From NCBI RefSeq assembly GCF_017356245.1, contig NZ_JAFMZZ010000001.1, positions 1,507,698 through 1,571,697 of the forward strand: DNA of 64,000 nt, given 5' to 3'. Below are positions 33,624 to 41,593 of this stretch, in pieces (within the stretch, counting starts at the first letter, position 1; each line of letters begins with the position of its first letter). The notes under the pieces were generated by a model that was not told the origin of the DNA, did not search any database, and worked only from the letters and a program-made list of their open reading frames with translations. The DNA is from Bordetella petrii. GTDB taxonomy: Bacteria > Pseudomonadota > Gammaproteobacteria > Burkholderiales > Burkholderiaceae_B. Made by a program: the position numbers and the translations under genes.

Positions 33624-33872
33624 ATGAGTTCCAGGATGATCGGTGATTTTCGCGTGCGTTGCGATGTCGTTGAAGACGGAGCGCAGGGCTTTCAGGTGCG
33701 GATCTGGACTCGCCGCATCGGAGGCAACGCGCCCGAAAAGAGCTGGACCGTACCGGGCCAGCAGCCGTTCGCAACACGCCTCGAAGCCGAGCAGCGCAGC
33801 CTGCAGGTATTCGAGGGCATCAATGGAGTGCGATTCAATGGTGAACCGGAGTTCGCGCACGCGTCCGCATAA
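33624..33872 (+). CDS. small conserved-looking protein of unknown function
   Basis: An 82-residue soluble protein with no signal peptide or membrane helix. The composition is ordinary coding composition, with a predicted beta-rich first half (IGDFRVRCDVVEDGAQGFQVRIWTRR). A GGGGAG ribosome site precedes the ATG at 33624. I do not recognise the family. It stands alone between serS and a divergent secreted protein gene. Confidence 0.6.
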   Translation: MSSRMIGDFRVRCDVVEDGAQGFQVRIWTRRIGGNAPEKSWTVPGQQPFATRLEAEQRSLQVFEGINGVRFNGEPEFAHASA

Positions 33873-33986
33873 TGGCTGGTGGCGCGCGCCCAGCGCCCCG
33901 CGCCGCCTGCCCGACCCGCCGGCCTCGGGCCGGCGCCCGGCGGGCTGAAGGGCGTAGGCCAGGGCCCCATGCGGGGGCCCGGCCAT

Positions 33987-34010
33987 AAAAAAGGCTGCCC
34001 GTGGGCAGCC
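33987..34010 (-). terminator. rho-independent terminator of the secreted His/Tyr-rich protein gene
   Basis: On the minus strand, stem GGCTGCCC / GGGCAGCC with a two-base loop is followed by six T. It lies about 50 bases past the stop of the gene at 34063. Confidence 0.85.
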
Positions 34011-34062
34011 TGTGAAAAACGGGCGGCGCTACACCGCCCGTGCACCGAAACGCCAGAGGGCG

Positions 34063-34371
34063 TCAGTCGTCGTAGCGGTGATGGCCGCGGCCGTGTTTCC
34101 AGTGCTTCTTGTGATAGTGGCGATCGCCGTGGCGGCCACCGTAGTAGTACACCGGCGCGGGGTACACATAGCGCGGGCGATACACCGGCGCGGGTTGGTA
34201 GTACACCGGCGGGGGCGGCGCCACGTAGACAGGCTGCGGCGCCACATAAACCGGCGCGGGAATCATTATTCCCGGGATGCCGATGGCCACGCCGATGTCG
34301 ACGCGTGCCATGGCGGCGCTCGAGATCAGCAGCCCCGCGGCTCCGATTCCGGCTATGAACCATTTTTTCAT
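34063..34371 (-). CDS. small secreted Pro/Tyr/His-rich protein
   Basis: A 102-residue exported protein of unknown function. The signal peptide KKWFIAGIGAAGLLISSAAMA ends at about residue 22. The middle is a run of VYVAPxPVY-type repeats rich in Pro and Tyr, and the C-terminus is basic and His-rich (RHGDRHYHKKHWKHGRGHH). The ATG at 34371 starts the signal sequence; a GTG two codons earlier is possible. The composition suggests a cell-envelope or metal-binding surface protein, but this is inference only. Confidence 0.7.
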   Translation of the reverse strand: MKKWFIAGIGAAGLLISSAAMARVDIGVAIGIPGIMIPAPVYVAPQPVYVAPPPPVYYQPAPVYRPRYVYPAPVYYYGGRHGDRHYHKKHWKHGRGHHRYDD

Positions 34372-34706
34372 GTGCACCTGCCTTGCTGCGCAAGCAGCCG
34401 AGTTGATATGACGGCCCTATTGTCGGGTTTTTCCCCCGGCAGAACGTGAGCGGATCTGCGTCAATGGCGACAATCCGCAACACGGTGGCGAACGGCCCGG
34501 GCCGGCTTGCTGCGGTGCAAGGCAGGCATCCCGGCAGGGCGAAGGCGCGCGGTGTAATCGACTGAAATCGGGCATTGCCAGGGTGGCGGGCGCTATTTTG
34601 TTACATTCATGCACCAAGCGGCGTGCCCGCGTGCGGCCATTGCGCAACAGTCCGCGGCAGGGGCGCGCGGCGGTGCGAATGCCGGGTTTGTCGATATACT
34701 TTGGCG
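34372..34706. other. divergent non-coding region
   Basis: About 335 bases between two divergent small genes. A TATACT hexamer at 34695-34700 lies six bases before the ATG at 34707, which would make that mRNA nearly leaderless if it is a -10 box. No matching -35 is seen. Nothing else is recognised. Confidence 0.35.
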
Positions 34707-34904
34707 ATGCAGACCAAAATCCACGATCTCAAGCCTGGCTACTACTGGTACACCATGGCATCGGACCCGCTGGCCGTCATCCACATCCACGACGACGGCG
34801 GGGCAACCCTGATGGGCACCGATTACCGCATGGAAGCCCAGGGCGTGGCCCAGATGATCCAGCAGGGCGAACGCTTTTTCTGGATCGAACCCCCGGCGCT
34901 GTAG
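34707..34904 (+). CDS. small protein of unknown function
   Basis: A 65-residue soluble protein rich in aromatic residues (YYWYTM, RFFWIEPP). The ATG at 34707 is used because the open frame upstream to 34575 has non-coding character. I do not recognise a family. It is probably a compact alpha/beta domain. It is convergent with the GST gene, 25 bases apart. Confidence 0.6.
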   Translation: MQTKIHDLKPGYYWYTMASDPLAVIHIHDDGGATLMGTDYRMEAQGVAQMIQQGERFFWIEPPAL

Positions 34905-34929
34905 GCCCGCGCCGCGCCCTGGCCGCCGG

Positions 34930-35649
34930 TCAGGGCCGCGCCCAGTCCGCCAGTTCCGGGTAGTTCGACGGAAACAGCGCGCGCCTGGTTTCGTCGTCGT
35001 TCACCCGCTTGAATTCATGGTCCTTGCCCACCGCGCGGGCGCGCGCTGCGGCGGGGCGCGCATCAATGGCCTGGAACCAGCGCTTGATGTTCGGATAGGC
35101 CGCCAGCGGGTCTTGTTCGCCTTTCAGCACGCGCGAGGCGCGGTCCAGCCAGCCCCAGCCCGACATGTCGGCAATCGTATAGGCGTCGCCCACGATGTAG
35201 TCGCGGCCGGCCAGGTGCGTATCCAGCACCCGGTAATGGCGTTCCGCCTCGCGCCGGTAGCGGTTGGCCGCGTAGTCGTTGCCTTCCGGCGCCGCGAACT
35301 GGAAATGCACCGCCTGCCCAGAGAACGGGCCCAGGCCCGTGCCCAGGAAAAACAGCCACGACAGCAGTTCCGGCCGGTCGGCGGGCGCGCCCATGAACTG
35401 GCCGGTTTTCTCGCCCAGGTACAGCAGGATGGCGCTCGAATCGAACACCCGCGCCGCGTGGCCGCCCGGCCCTTCGGTATCGACAATGGCCGGCACCTTG
35501 CCATTGGGATTGATGGCGCGAAACGCCGCCGCGTGCTGCTCGCCCTTGCTGGTATCCACCGGCGCCACTTCATAGGCCAGCCCGGCTTCTTCCAGGAACA
35601 GCGCGACCTTGGCGGGGTTGGGGGTGGGGTGGAAATAAAAACGGATCAT
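34930..35649 (-). CDS. glutathione S-transferase family protein
   Basis: A 239-residue cytoplasmic glutathione transferase, closest to the YfcG/YghU-like group. The N-terminal thioredoxin-fold domain (about 1-85) has the cis-Pro segment NPNGKVPAI and the glutathione-binding FDSSAILLYLGEK. The C-terminal helical domain contains YIVGDAYTIADMSGWGW. The likely roles are glutathione conjugation or disulfide-bond reduction. It is divergent from a TetR regulator and shares a region with a near-perfect palindrome, which suggests induction by an electrophile. Confidence 0.87.
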   Translation of the reverse strand: MIRFYFHPTPNPAKVALFLEEAGLAYEVAPVDTSKGEQHAAAFRAINPNGKVPAIVDTEGPGGHAARVFDSSAILLYLGEKTGQFMGAPADRPELLSWLFFLGTGLGPFSGQAVHFQFAAPEGNDYAANRYRREAERHYRVLDTHLAGRDYIVGDAYTIADMSGWGWLDRASRVLKGEQDPLAAYPNIKRWFQAIDARPAAARARAVGKDHEFKRVNDDETRRALFPSNYPELADWARP

Positions 35650-35689
35650 CGGTAGTCTCCATGCCGGACGTTCGGGAATGAGGGAACGA

Positions 35690-35711
35690 TTCTAGATCGG
35701 TTGATCTAGAA
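35690..35711. promoter_or_regulatory. perfect palindrome, likely TetR operator
   Basis: Arms TTCTAGATC and GATCTAGAA are exactly complementary with a four-base spacer. The site lies between the divergent GST and TetR genes, 41 bases before the GST start and 53 before the TetR start, the right place to repress both. Confidence 0.75.
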
Positions 35712-35764
35712 TAAAGCATGAACCCCGGCGCGGCAAGATCGCCCGCCCTTGCAAGGACAACATC

Positions 35765-36346
35765 ATGGCCCGGCCACGAGAATTCAACGAAACGGCAGTG
35801 CTCGACGCGGCGGTGGGCTGCTTCTGGGCGCGCGGCTTCGAGGCGACCTCGGTACGCGAACTGGCCGAATCCATGGGCATTACCGGCGCCAGCCTGTACA
35901 ACGCGTTCGGCGACAAGCGCTCGCTGTACCGGCGCGCGCTCGACCACTACGTGGAAACCAGCTTCAGCGCGCGGGTCCGGCGCGTCGAGCCGCTGCCGCC
36001 GTGCGAGGCCCTGGCCGCGTTCTTTGCCGACATCGTCGAACGCTCGCTGGCGGACCGCCAGCGCAAGGGCTGCATGATCATCAATTCGGCGCTGGAAGTC
36101 GCGCCGCACGACCCGGAATTCCAGCAAGTGGTGGCCGGTGTCCTGGCCCGCATCGAGGCGTTTTTCCTGCGCTGCGTCACCGCCGGCCAGCAGGCCGGCG
36201 TCATCACGGCGGCCCAGCCGGCCGACGACCTGGCCCGCCTGCTGCTGAGCGTGCTGATGGGCGTGCGCGTCATGGCGCGCACCCGGCCCGAGCGCGAACT
36301 GCTGGAAGGCATGGTGCGCCCGGCGCTGGCGCTGCTGGCGGCGTAG
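35765..36346 (+). CDS. TetR/AcrR-family transcriptional regulator
   Basis: A 193-residue regulator. The N-terminal helix-turn-helix (about 5-50) reads ATSVRELAESMGITGASLYNAFGDKRSLY, a textbook TetR DNA-binding domain. The helical ligand-binding domain follows, with CMIINSALEVAPHDPEF near 105-120, typical of the YcdC/NemR-like group. The ATG at 35765 begins MARPREFNE. It is expected to repress the divergent GST gene and itself through the dyad at 35690. Confidence 0.9.
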   Translation: MARPREFNETAVLDAAVGCFWARGFEATSVRELAESMGITGASLYNAFGDKRSLYRRALDHYVETSFSARVRRVEPLPPCEALAAFFADIVERSLADRQRKGCMIINSALEVAPHDPEFQQVVAGVLARIEAFFLRCVTAGQQAGVITAAQPADDLARLLLSVLMGVRVMARTRPERELLEGMVRPALALLAA

Positions 36347-36368
36347 CCCAGGCAGGTTGCCGCGCGCC

Positions 36369-37064
36369 TTATGGCACGGTCTTGCCCATCAGTTCGAAAA
36401 TGCCGTCGATGCCGAACTGCACGCCCATGCATATCAGCAGGAATCCCATGATGCGCGAGACCGCGTCGATGCCCGACTCGCCCAGCACATGAACCACCCG
36501 CTCGGCGCTGCGCAGGCAGATCCAGAACAGCAGCGCCACCAGTATCGCCACGGAAATCACCGCCAGGTGGTGGATGGGCTGCAGTCCGCCGTGGCTTTGC
36601 AGCGCCGAGGCGCTGCTGATGATCAGCGCGATGGTGCCCGGCCCGGCCGTGCCCGGCAGGGCCAGCGGAATGAATGCGATGTCGCGCGGTTTCGGGCGCT
36701 GCGGGCCGTGCGGCGTGGCCACGTGCACGCTGGGCTCATCCGGCGCCATGTCGAGCTGTACCGAGGCCTCGGTCTGGCTGGGAAACAGCATGCCGAAGCC
36801 GATGTAGGCCACGATCAGGCCGCCGGCGATGCGCAGGCCCGGAATCGAGATGCCGAAGCCCGACATGATGGCGTTGCCGGCGTAGAAGCACACCAGAATG
36901 ATGGCCGCCACGTAAATGGTTGCGCGGTCGATCTGGCGATTGCGTTCCTGGGTGGTGTAGCCCCGGCTCAGGGCCAGCAGCAGCGTGGTGCTGGTCAGCG
37001 GGTTGGCCACGGGCAGCAGCGCCACCAGGCCCAGCCCGACATACTTCAGATATTCGAGTAGCAA
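36369..37064 (-). CDS. MarC family inner-membrane protein (TTG start)
   Basis: A 231-residue protein with about six membrane helices belonging to the MarC/UPF0056 family. NPLTSTTLLLALSRGYT near 20-36 and PLALPGTAGPGTIALII near 126-142 carry the two conserved family blocks. The TTG at 37064 is chosen because AGGAG precedes it by five bases and it places the first helix at the very start; upstream residues in the frame look non-coding. Function is unknown; an older link to multidrug resistance is not supported. Confidence 0.83.
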   Translation of the reverse strand: MLLEYLKYVGLGLVALLPVANPLTSTTLLLALSRGYTTQERNRQIDRATIYVAAIILVCFYAGNAIMSGFGISIPGLRIAGGLIVAYIGFGMLFPSQTEASVQLDMAPDEPSVHVATPHGPQRPKPRDIAFIPLALPGTAGPGTIALIISSASALQSHGGLQPIHHLAVISVAILVALLFWICLRSAERVVHVLGESGIDAVSRIMGFLLICMGVQFGIDGIFELMGKTVP

Positions 37065-37223
37065 GCGGACTCCTGGTGAAATGCCGGCGCTGGCCGGCGC
37101 CGGACCGATGGCCGGCCGGGCGGTGCAGGCCATGGTAGCACCGGACGGCGCGCCGCCGCGCATGTGGCCGTAATATCACTTCGGTTAGCATCGCGGCGAA
37201 CCTCAAACACATACCCTGCATAT

Positions 37224-38432
37224 ATGGCCGATTCCGCACCGCGCGACACCCGTCCCTGGACGGTTTTCCTGGTCTTCCTGCGCCTGGGCCTGACCTCGTT
37301 CGGCGGGCCGGTGGCCCACCTGGGTTATTTCCATGCCGAGTTCGTGGCGCGGCGGCGCTGGCTCAGCGAGCACGCCTATGCCGACCTGGTGGCGCTGTGC
37401 CAATTCCTGCCGGGGCCGGCCAGCAGCCAGGTGGGCATGGCCCTGGGGCTGTCGCGCGCGGGCTACCTGGGGGCGCTGGCCGCCTGGGCCGGCTTCACGC
37501 TGCCCTCGGCCGCGCTGCTGGTGCTGTTCGCCCTGGGCATCTCGCACTTCGGGCAGGCATTGGCGCCGGGAGTGCTGCACGGCCTGAAAGTCGTCGCCGT
37601 GGCGGTGGTGGCGCAGGCGGTCTGGAACATGGCGCGCAGCCTGTGCACCGATGCGCGGCGCGTCGGCATCATGGTCGCCGCCGCGTGCGCCGCCGCATTG
37701 CTGCCTTATGCCTGGACGCAGGTGGGCATCCTGGCGGCGGCCGCGCTGGCCGGCCGTCTGTGGCTGGCCTCGTCCAGTCCGGCGGCGCACCAGGCGTTGC
37801 CCATCGCCGTGGGGCGCCGCGCCGGGGGCGCCTGGCTGCTGCTGTTCGCGGCGCTGCTGGCGGGCCTGCCGCTGGCCGCCGCCGTGTTTCCCAGCCATGT
37901 ATTGGCGCTGGTCGACGCCTTTTACCGCGCCGGTTCGCTGGTGTTCGGCGGCGGCCATGTGGTGCTGCCGCTGCTGCAGGCCGAAGTGGTGCCGCCGGGC
38001 TGGGTCGGCAACGATGTCTTCCTGGCCGGCTATGGCGCGGCCCAGGCCGTTCCGGGGCCGCTGTTCACTTTCGCCGCCTTCCTGGGCGCCTCGCTGCAGG
38101 GCCAGCCCTCGGGCTGGCTGGGCGGCATGCTGTGCCTGGCGGCGATCTTCCTGCCGTCGTTCCTGCTGGTGGCCGGCGCGCTGCCGTTCTGGGAAAGCCT
38201 GCGGCGCGGCCCGCGCGCCAGGTCGGTGCTGGCCGGCGTCAATGCCGCGGTAGTGGGTCTGCTGGCGGCCGCCCTGTACCAGCCGGTCTGGACCAGCGCC
38301 ATCCTGCGGCCGGCGGACTTCGCCCTGGCCCTGCTGGCGCTGGCCGCGCTGACGGCCTGGAAGCTGCCCGCCTGGCTGGTGGTGGCCGGCTGCGCCGTGC
38401 TGGGCGCTTTGCTGGCCACCTGGCCGGCATAG
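37224..38432 (+). CDS. chrA: chromate transporter ChrA
   Basis: A 402-residue inner-membrane protein of the long, two-domain CHR family, which exports chromate. Each half carries the repeated family motif: LGLTSFGGPVAHLGYF and ALCQFLPGPASSQVG in the first half, GSLVFGGGHVVLPLL and AQAVPGPLFTFAAFLG in the second. About ten helices are expected. The ATG at 37224 begins a short hydrophilic N-terminus. It is convergent with a sensor kinase gene, ten bases apart. No ChrB regulator is adjacent. Confidence 0.92.
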   Translation: MADSAPRDTRPWTVFLVFLRLGLTSFGGPVAHLGYFHAEFVARRRWLSEHAYADLVALCQFLPGPASSQVGMALGLSRAGYLGALAAWAGFTLPSAALLVLFALGISHFGQALAPGVLHGLKVVAVAVVAQAVWNMARSLCTDARRVGIMVAAACAAALLPYAWTQVGILAAAALAGRLWLASSSPAAHQALPIAVGRRAGGAWLLLFAALLAGLPLAAAVFPSHVLALVDAFYRAGSLVFGGGHVVLPLLQAEVVPPGWVGNDVFLAGYGAAQAVPGPLFTFAAFLGASLQGQPSGWLGGMLCLAAIFLPSFLLVAGALPFWESLRRGPRARSVLAGVNAAVVGLLAAALYQPVWTSAILRPADFALALLALAALTAWKLPAWLVVAGCAVLGALLATWPA

Positions 38433-38442
38433 CGCCCGGCAG

Positions 38443-39837
38443 CTAGGCAGCGGCCAGGGCAGGGTCGCGCGGAAAGTGCAGGCGCACGCACAGCCCGGGC
38501 TGCGCGTTGCCCAGTTCCAGGCGGCCGCCATGCAGCCGGGCAATCGCCATGACGGTAGCCAGGCCCAGGCCGTAGCCCGGCACGTGGCGATGGGCCCGAT
38601 AGAACCGTTCGCCGATGCGCCCCATTTTTTCGGGTGGAATGCCGGGGCCGTTGTCGATGACGGTCAGCCGGGTTTCCTGGGCGGTCTGCACGGTCTCGAT
38701 ACGGATGCGCGCCGCGTCGCCGGCGTACTTCAAGGCGTTGTCCACCAGGGTGGCGATGGCGCCGGCCAGCAAGTCGGGGTCGCCCAGCAGCGGCGCGGGG
38801 CCGTCGCCGTGAAAGGTCAGCACCGCCTGCCGGTCTTCGGCCACGGCTTCGTACAGCTCGGCCACATCGCGCGCAATGACGTCCAGCCGCAGCGGTTCGA
38901 AATGCTTGCGCCGCGTGCCCGATTCCAGCTCGGCGATCTGCAGCAGCTTTTCCGATACCTTCACCAGGTCTTCCAGTTCGGCCTGCAGGCCATCGACCCG
39001 CGCCCGGATGTCCGCGCGCGAGTCCTGGTTCCAGTCGATCGTGCGCAGCCGCACCAGCATGCGCGTCAGGGGCGTGCGCAACTGGTGCGCCACGGCGTCC
39101 GACACATTGCGCACGCCGTGCATCAGCAGCTCGATGCGGTCCAGCATGCGGTTGATGTCGTTGGACAGCAGCGCGAACTCGTCCTGCCTGGGGTGCGCCG
39201 GAATGCGCTGCCCCAGTTCGCCGGCGCCGATCTGCGCCGCCGTGCGCCGGATGACCTCGACGCGGCGCTGCAGCACCCGCCGGAACAGCGCGGCGCCCAG
39301 CAGCACCAGCAGCGCAATGACGCCGGTGGCAACCAGGCTGACTTTCTGGATCAGGTCGGTCAGTTCGTACAGGTCGCGCAGGTCGTGCCCGATGATCAGC
39401 GTGGACCCGTCGCGCAGCTTGCGCGCCACCAGGTAGCCGTGCACGGGCTGCCCGCGCAATTGCACCGATCGCATCACGCCGCTGCCGTTCAGCGGCGCAT
39501 CGGATGGGTCCCAGGCGATATTGCCCGCCAGCATGCGGCCGGCGGGGTCCAGCAGCATGAACATTTCCGTGTCGGTGTTGACGTGGTCGGCCATTTCCAG
39601 CGAGATCTCGCGGGCCAGGCCCGCCAGGCCGCCCTGTTCGAAATGGGCGTTCATGCGCTGCGACGTGATCTGCACCTGGCGCGAGAATTGCGCTTCCAGG
39701 ATCTTCACGCTCTGGTAGTACATGAAGAACAGCGACAGCAGCGAGGCCAGCAATGCCAGGATGCTGTAGTTGAGCGTCAGGCGGAACGCCACCGAACTCC
39801 AGATGGCGCGCAGCCAGCGTGCCAGGCGGCCCATCAT
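38443..39837 (-). CDS. sensor histidine kinase of a two-component system
   Basis: A 464-residue membrane sensor kinase. The first helix (about 20-41), a periplasmic sensor of about 120 residues (about 42-162) and a second helix (about 165-186) are followed by a HAMP linker and the H-box AHQLRTPL with phosphorylated H251. The ATP-binding domain shows VDNALKYAG, DNGPGIPPE and GYGLGLATV. The ATG at 39837 overlaps the regulator stop by four bases. The stimulus is unknown; the QseC/BasS-like sequence suggests envelope or ionic stress. Confidence 0.9.
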   Translation of the reverse strand: MMGRLARWLRAIWSSVAFRLTLNYSILALLASLLSLFFMYYQSVKILEAQFSRQVQITSQRMNAHFEQGGLAGLAREISLEMADHVNTDTEMFMLLDPAGRMLAGNIAWDPSDAPLNGSGVMRSVQLRGQPVHGYLVARKLRDGSTLIIGHDLRDLYELTDLIQKVSLVATGVIALLVLLGAALFRRVLQRRVEVIRRTAAQIGAGELGQRIPAHPRQDEFALLSNDINRMLDRIELLMHGVRNVSDAVAHQLRTPLTRMLVRLRTIDWNQDSRADIRARVDGLQAELEDLVKVSEKLLQIAELESGTRRKHFEPLRLDVIARDVAELYEAVAEDRQAVLTFHGDGPAPLLGDPDLLAGAIATLVDNALKYAGDAARIRIETVQTAQETRLTVIDNGPGIPPEKMGRIGERFYRAHRHVPGYGLGLATVMAIARLHGGRLELGNAQPGLCVRLHFPRDPALAAA

Positions 39838-40541
39838 GAACGCGCCTGCCGGCCGGCGTCCGCCTGCGCCGCCAGGCGGTAACCCACGCCGCGCACAGTG
39901 TGGATCAGCGGCGCCTCGCCCGCGCCGTCGATCTTCTGGCGCAGCCGGCTGATATGCACATCGATCACGTTGGTCTGCGGATCGTAGTGATAACCCCACA
40001 CCGTGGCCAGCAGCATGGTACGCGTCAGTACCTGGCCGGCGTTGTTCATCATGTAGGCCAGCAGCTTGTATTCGCGCGGCTGCAGCGCGATGGTCCGGCC
40101 GCCGCGCGTGACCTGGCCGCTGACCAGGTCCAGCGACAGGTCGGCCACGGTAAGCTGGCGCTGCTCATAGCCGGACGAGGAACGGCGGATCAGCGCCTCG
40201 ACGCGCGCGGCAAGCTCGGGAAACGCAAACGGCTTGGTCAGATAGTCGTCGCCGCCCGCCTTCAGCCCGCGCACGCGCTCGTCCAGCGCCGTCAGTGCGC
40301 TCAGCACCAGCACCGGCGTCTTGCGGCCCAGCGCGCGCAGCGACCACAGAATCGACAGCCCGTCGACATCGTTGGGCAGCATGCGGTCCAGGATGATGGC
40401 GTCCCAGTGCTCGGCGGTGGCCCGCTGCAGCGCGGTCGGCCCGTCCATGGTGATGACCGGGTCGTAGCCCAGTTCTTTGAGCCCGTTGGCGATATAGCGG
40501 GCATTGTCGGCATCGTCTTCGACGATCAGGCAGCGCCACAT
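39834..40541 (-). CDS. OmpR/PhoB-family response regulator
   Basis: A 235-residue response regulator. The receiver domain has acidic D9/D10, phosphoacceptor D52 in IILDRMLP and K103 in YLTKPF. The C-terminal winged helix (about 130-225) includes LQPREYKLLAYMMNNAGQVLTR and TVRGVGYRL. A GGAGATAACC ribosome site supports the ATG at 40541. It is the upstream gene of the pair and overlaps the kinase gene, so the two form a standard two-component operon. Targets are not evident; the adjacent chrA and MarR genes are candidates. Confidence 0.92.
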   Translation of the reverse strand: MWRCLIVEDDADNARYIANGLKELGYDPVITMDGPTALQRATAEHWDAIILDRMLPNDVDGLSILWSLRALGRKTPVLVLSALTALDERVRGLKAGGDDYLTKPFAFPELAARVEALIRRSSSGYEQRQLTVADLSLDLVSGQVTRGGRTIALQPREYKLLAYMMNNAGQVLTRTMLLATVWGYHYDPQTNVIDVHISRLRQKIDGAGEAPLIHTVRGVGYRLAAQADAGRQARS

Positions 40542-40688
40542 GGTTATCTCCTGCAAGGCCTGGCGTACAGCGGCGCATTCTAGCCCAGCCCAATACGCAT
40601 TTCCCCCGTCGGGCCCGGCTGCATTACCAATAATTAACGATTCCGTAATGCCACCCGGCGGCGCCGCATGCGTACCATCGGCAGGGTA

Positions 40689-41141
40689 ATGGATGCACTG
40701 ACGCTCTCATCTTCGCATGCCCGCAACGCGCTTCGGGCGCTGCAGCCGGCCGATTTCGCCGTGCTGGCGGATTTCCGCCACGAACTGCGCCGCTTCGCCC
40801 TGTACGGCGAGGCCGAGGCGCAGGCCCAGGGGCTGGCGCCGCAGCAGCACCAGGCCCTGCTGGCCATCAAGGCCAGCCGCGGCCCCTTGACCGTTACCGA
40901 ACTGGCCCAGCGGCTGTGCATCAAATCGCACAGCGCCGCGGAACTGGTCAGCCGGCTGGTGCAAATGGGCATGCTGGCCCGCCGGGCCGACCCCAGCGAC
41001 GGCCGGCGCGCGTTGCTGCGCCTGACGCCGCAGGCCGAAAGCACGCTCGACGCGCTGGCCACGGCCCACCTCGAACAATTGCAGAGCATTCGCCCCTTGC
41101 TGGTGGGCCTGCTGCAGAAATTCGGCGCCGAAACCGAATAA
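40689..41141 (+). CDS. MarR-family transcriptional regulator
   Basis: A 150-residue winged-helix regulator. Its DNA-binding core LTVTELAQRLCIKSHSAAELVSRLVQMGMLARRADPSDGRR is at about 65-105, followed by the wing and the dimerisation helix. The start is uncertain: the ATG at 40689 has an AGGG nearby, while an ATG at 40668 would add seven residues without a clear ribosome site. It is divergent from the response regulator. The ligand and targets are unknown. Confidence 0.82.
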   Translation: MDALTLSSSHARNALRALQPADFAVLADFRHELRRFALYGEAEAQAQGLAPQQHQALLAIKASRGPLTVTELAQRLCIKSHSAAELVSRLVQMGMLARRADPSDGRRALLRLTPQAESTLDALATAHLEQLQSIRPLLVGLLQKFGAETE

Positions 41142-41157
41142 GCAGCAGGGTGCGTGG

Positions 41158-41529
41158 CTAGCCTTCGTTTACGGTATACACCCGCAGCCGGTGCCCGTCG
41201 GGGTCGGCCGCGACAAAGGTGCGGCCGAAATCCAGGTCGGTGGGCGGCAGCACAATGGCCGCGCCCTTGGCCTGCCAGTCGGCATGCAGCGCATCGACCC
41301 GGTCGGGCGCCTCGACCCTGAAGCCCAGGTCGCTGCCGCCGCCCGCAGCGGTGGGCGGCGGTTCGGCGCCCGCCTTGCCCCACAGGCCCAGCCCCAGGCC
41401 GGACGGCAGGATGAACATGGCGAAGGTGGGGCTGGCCTCGATAGGCTGCTGGTCGAGCAGCCGCGCATAAAAGCGGGCGCTGGCCGGCGCGTCGGCCACG
41501 TAAAGCAGGATGCTGTTGCGGGTGGTCAT
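41158..41529 (-). CDS. VOC-family (glyoxalase/bleomycin-resistance) protein
   Basis: A 123-residue vicinal-oxygen-chelate fold protein. It has two beta-alpha-beta-beta-beta modules: SILLYVADAPASARFYARLL in the first and a second module ending FVAADPDGHRLRVYTV. Metal-site histidine and glutamate are not all conserved, so it may bind rather than transform its ligand. The ATG at 41529 begins the first strand. It lies 63 bases behind a WYL-domain regulator gene, with a 23-base palindrome between them. Confidence 0.8.
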   Translation of the reverse strand: MTTRNSILLYVADAPASARFYARLLDQQPIEASPTFAMFILPSGLGLGLWGKAGAEPPPTAAGGGSDLGFRVEAPDRVDALHADWQAKGAAIVLPPTDLDFGRTFVAADPDGHRLRVYTVNEG

Positions 41530-41570
41530 GGAGTGTCTCCGGGTTGCGTGAACCCGTACTCTAGCCACAC

Positions 41571-41593
41571 ATACTGCCAAATTTTGGCAGTAT
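41571..41593. promoter_or_regulatory. perfect 23-base palindrome, likely WYL-regulator operator
   Basis: Arms ATACTGCCAAA and TTTGGCAGTAT are exactly complementary around one central T. The site ends at the last base of the WYL regulator gene and lies 42 bases before the VOC gene start, so it is positioned to control the VOC gene. Confidence 0.75.

Noticed and set aside
34695-34700. TATACT as a -10 box giving a leaderless mRNA for the gene at 34707
   Set aside because: No -35 element is present at 16-18 bases, so the promoter claim is too weak to be listed as a feature.
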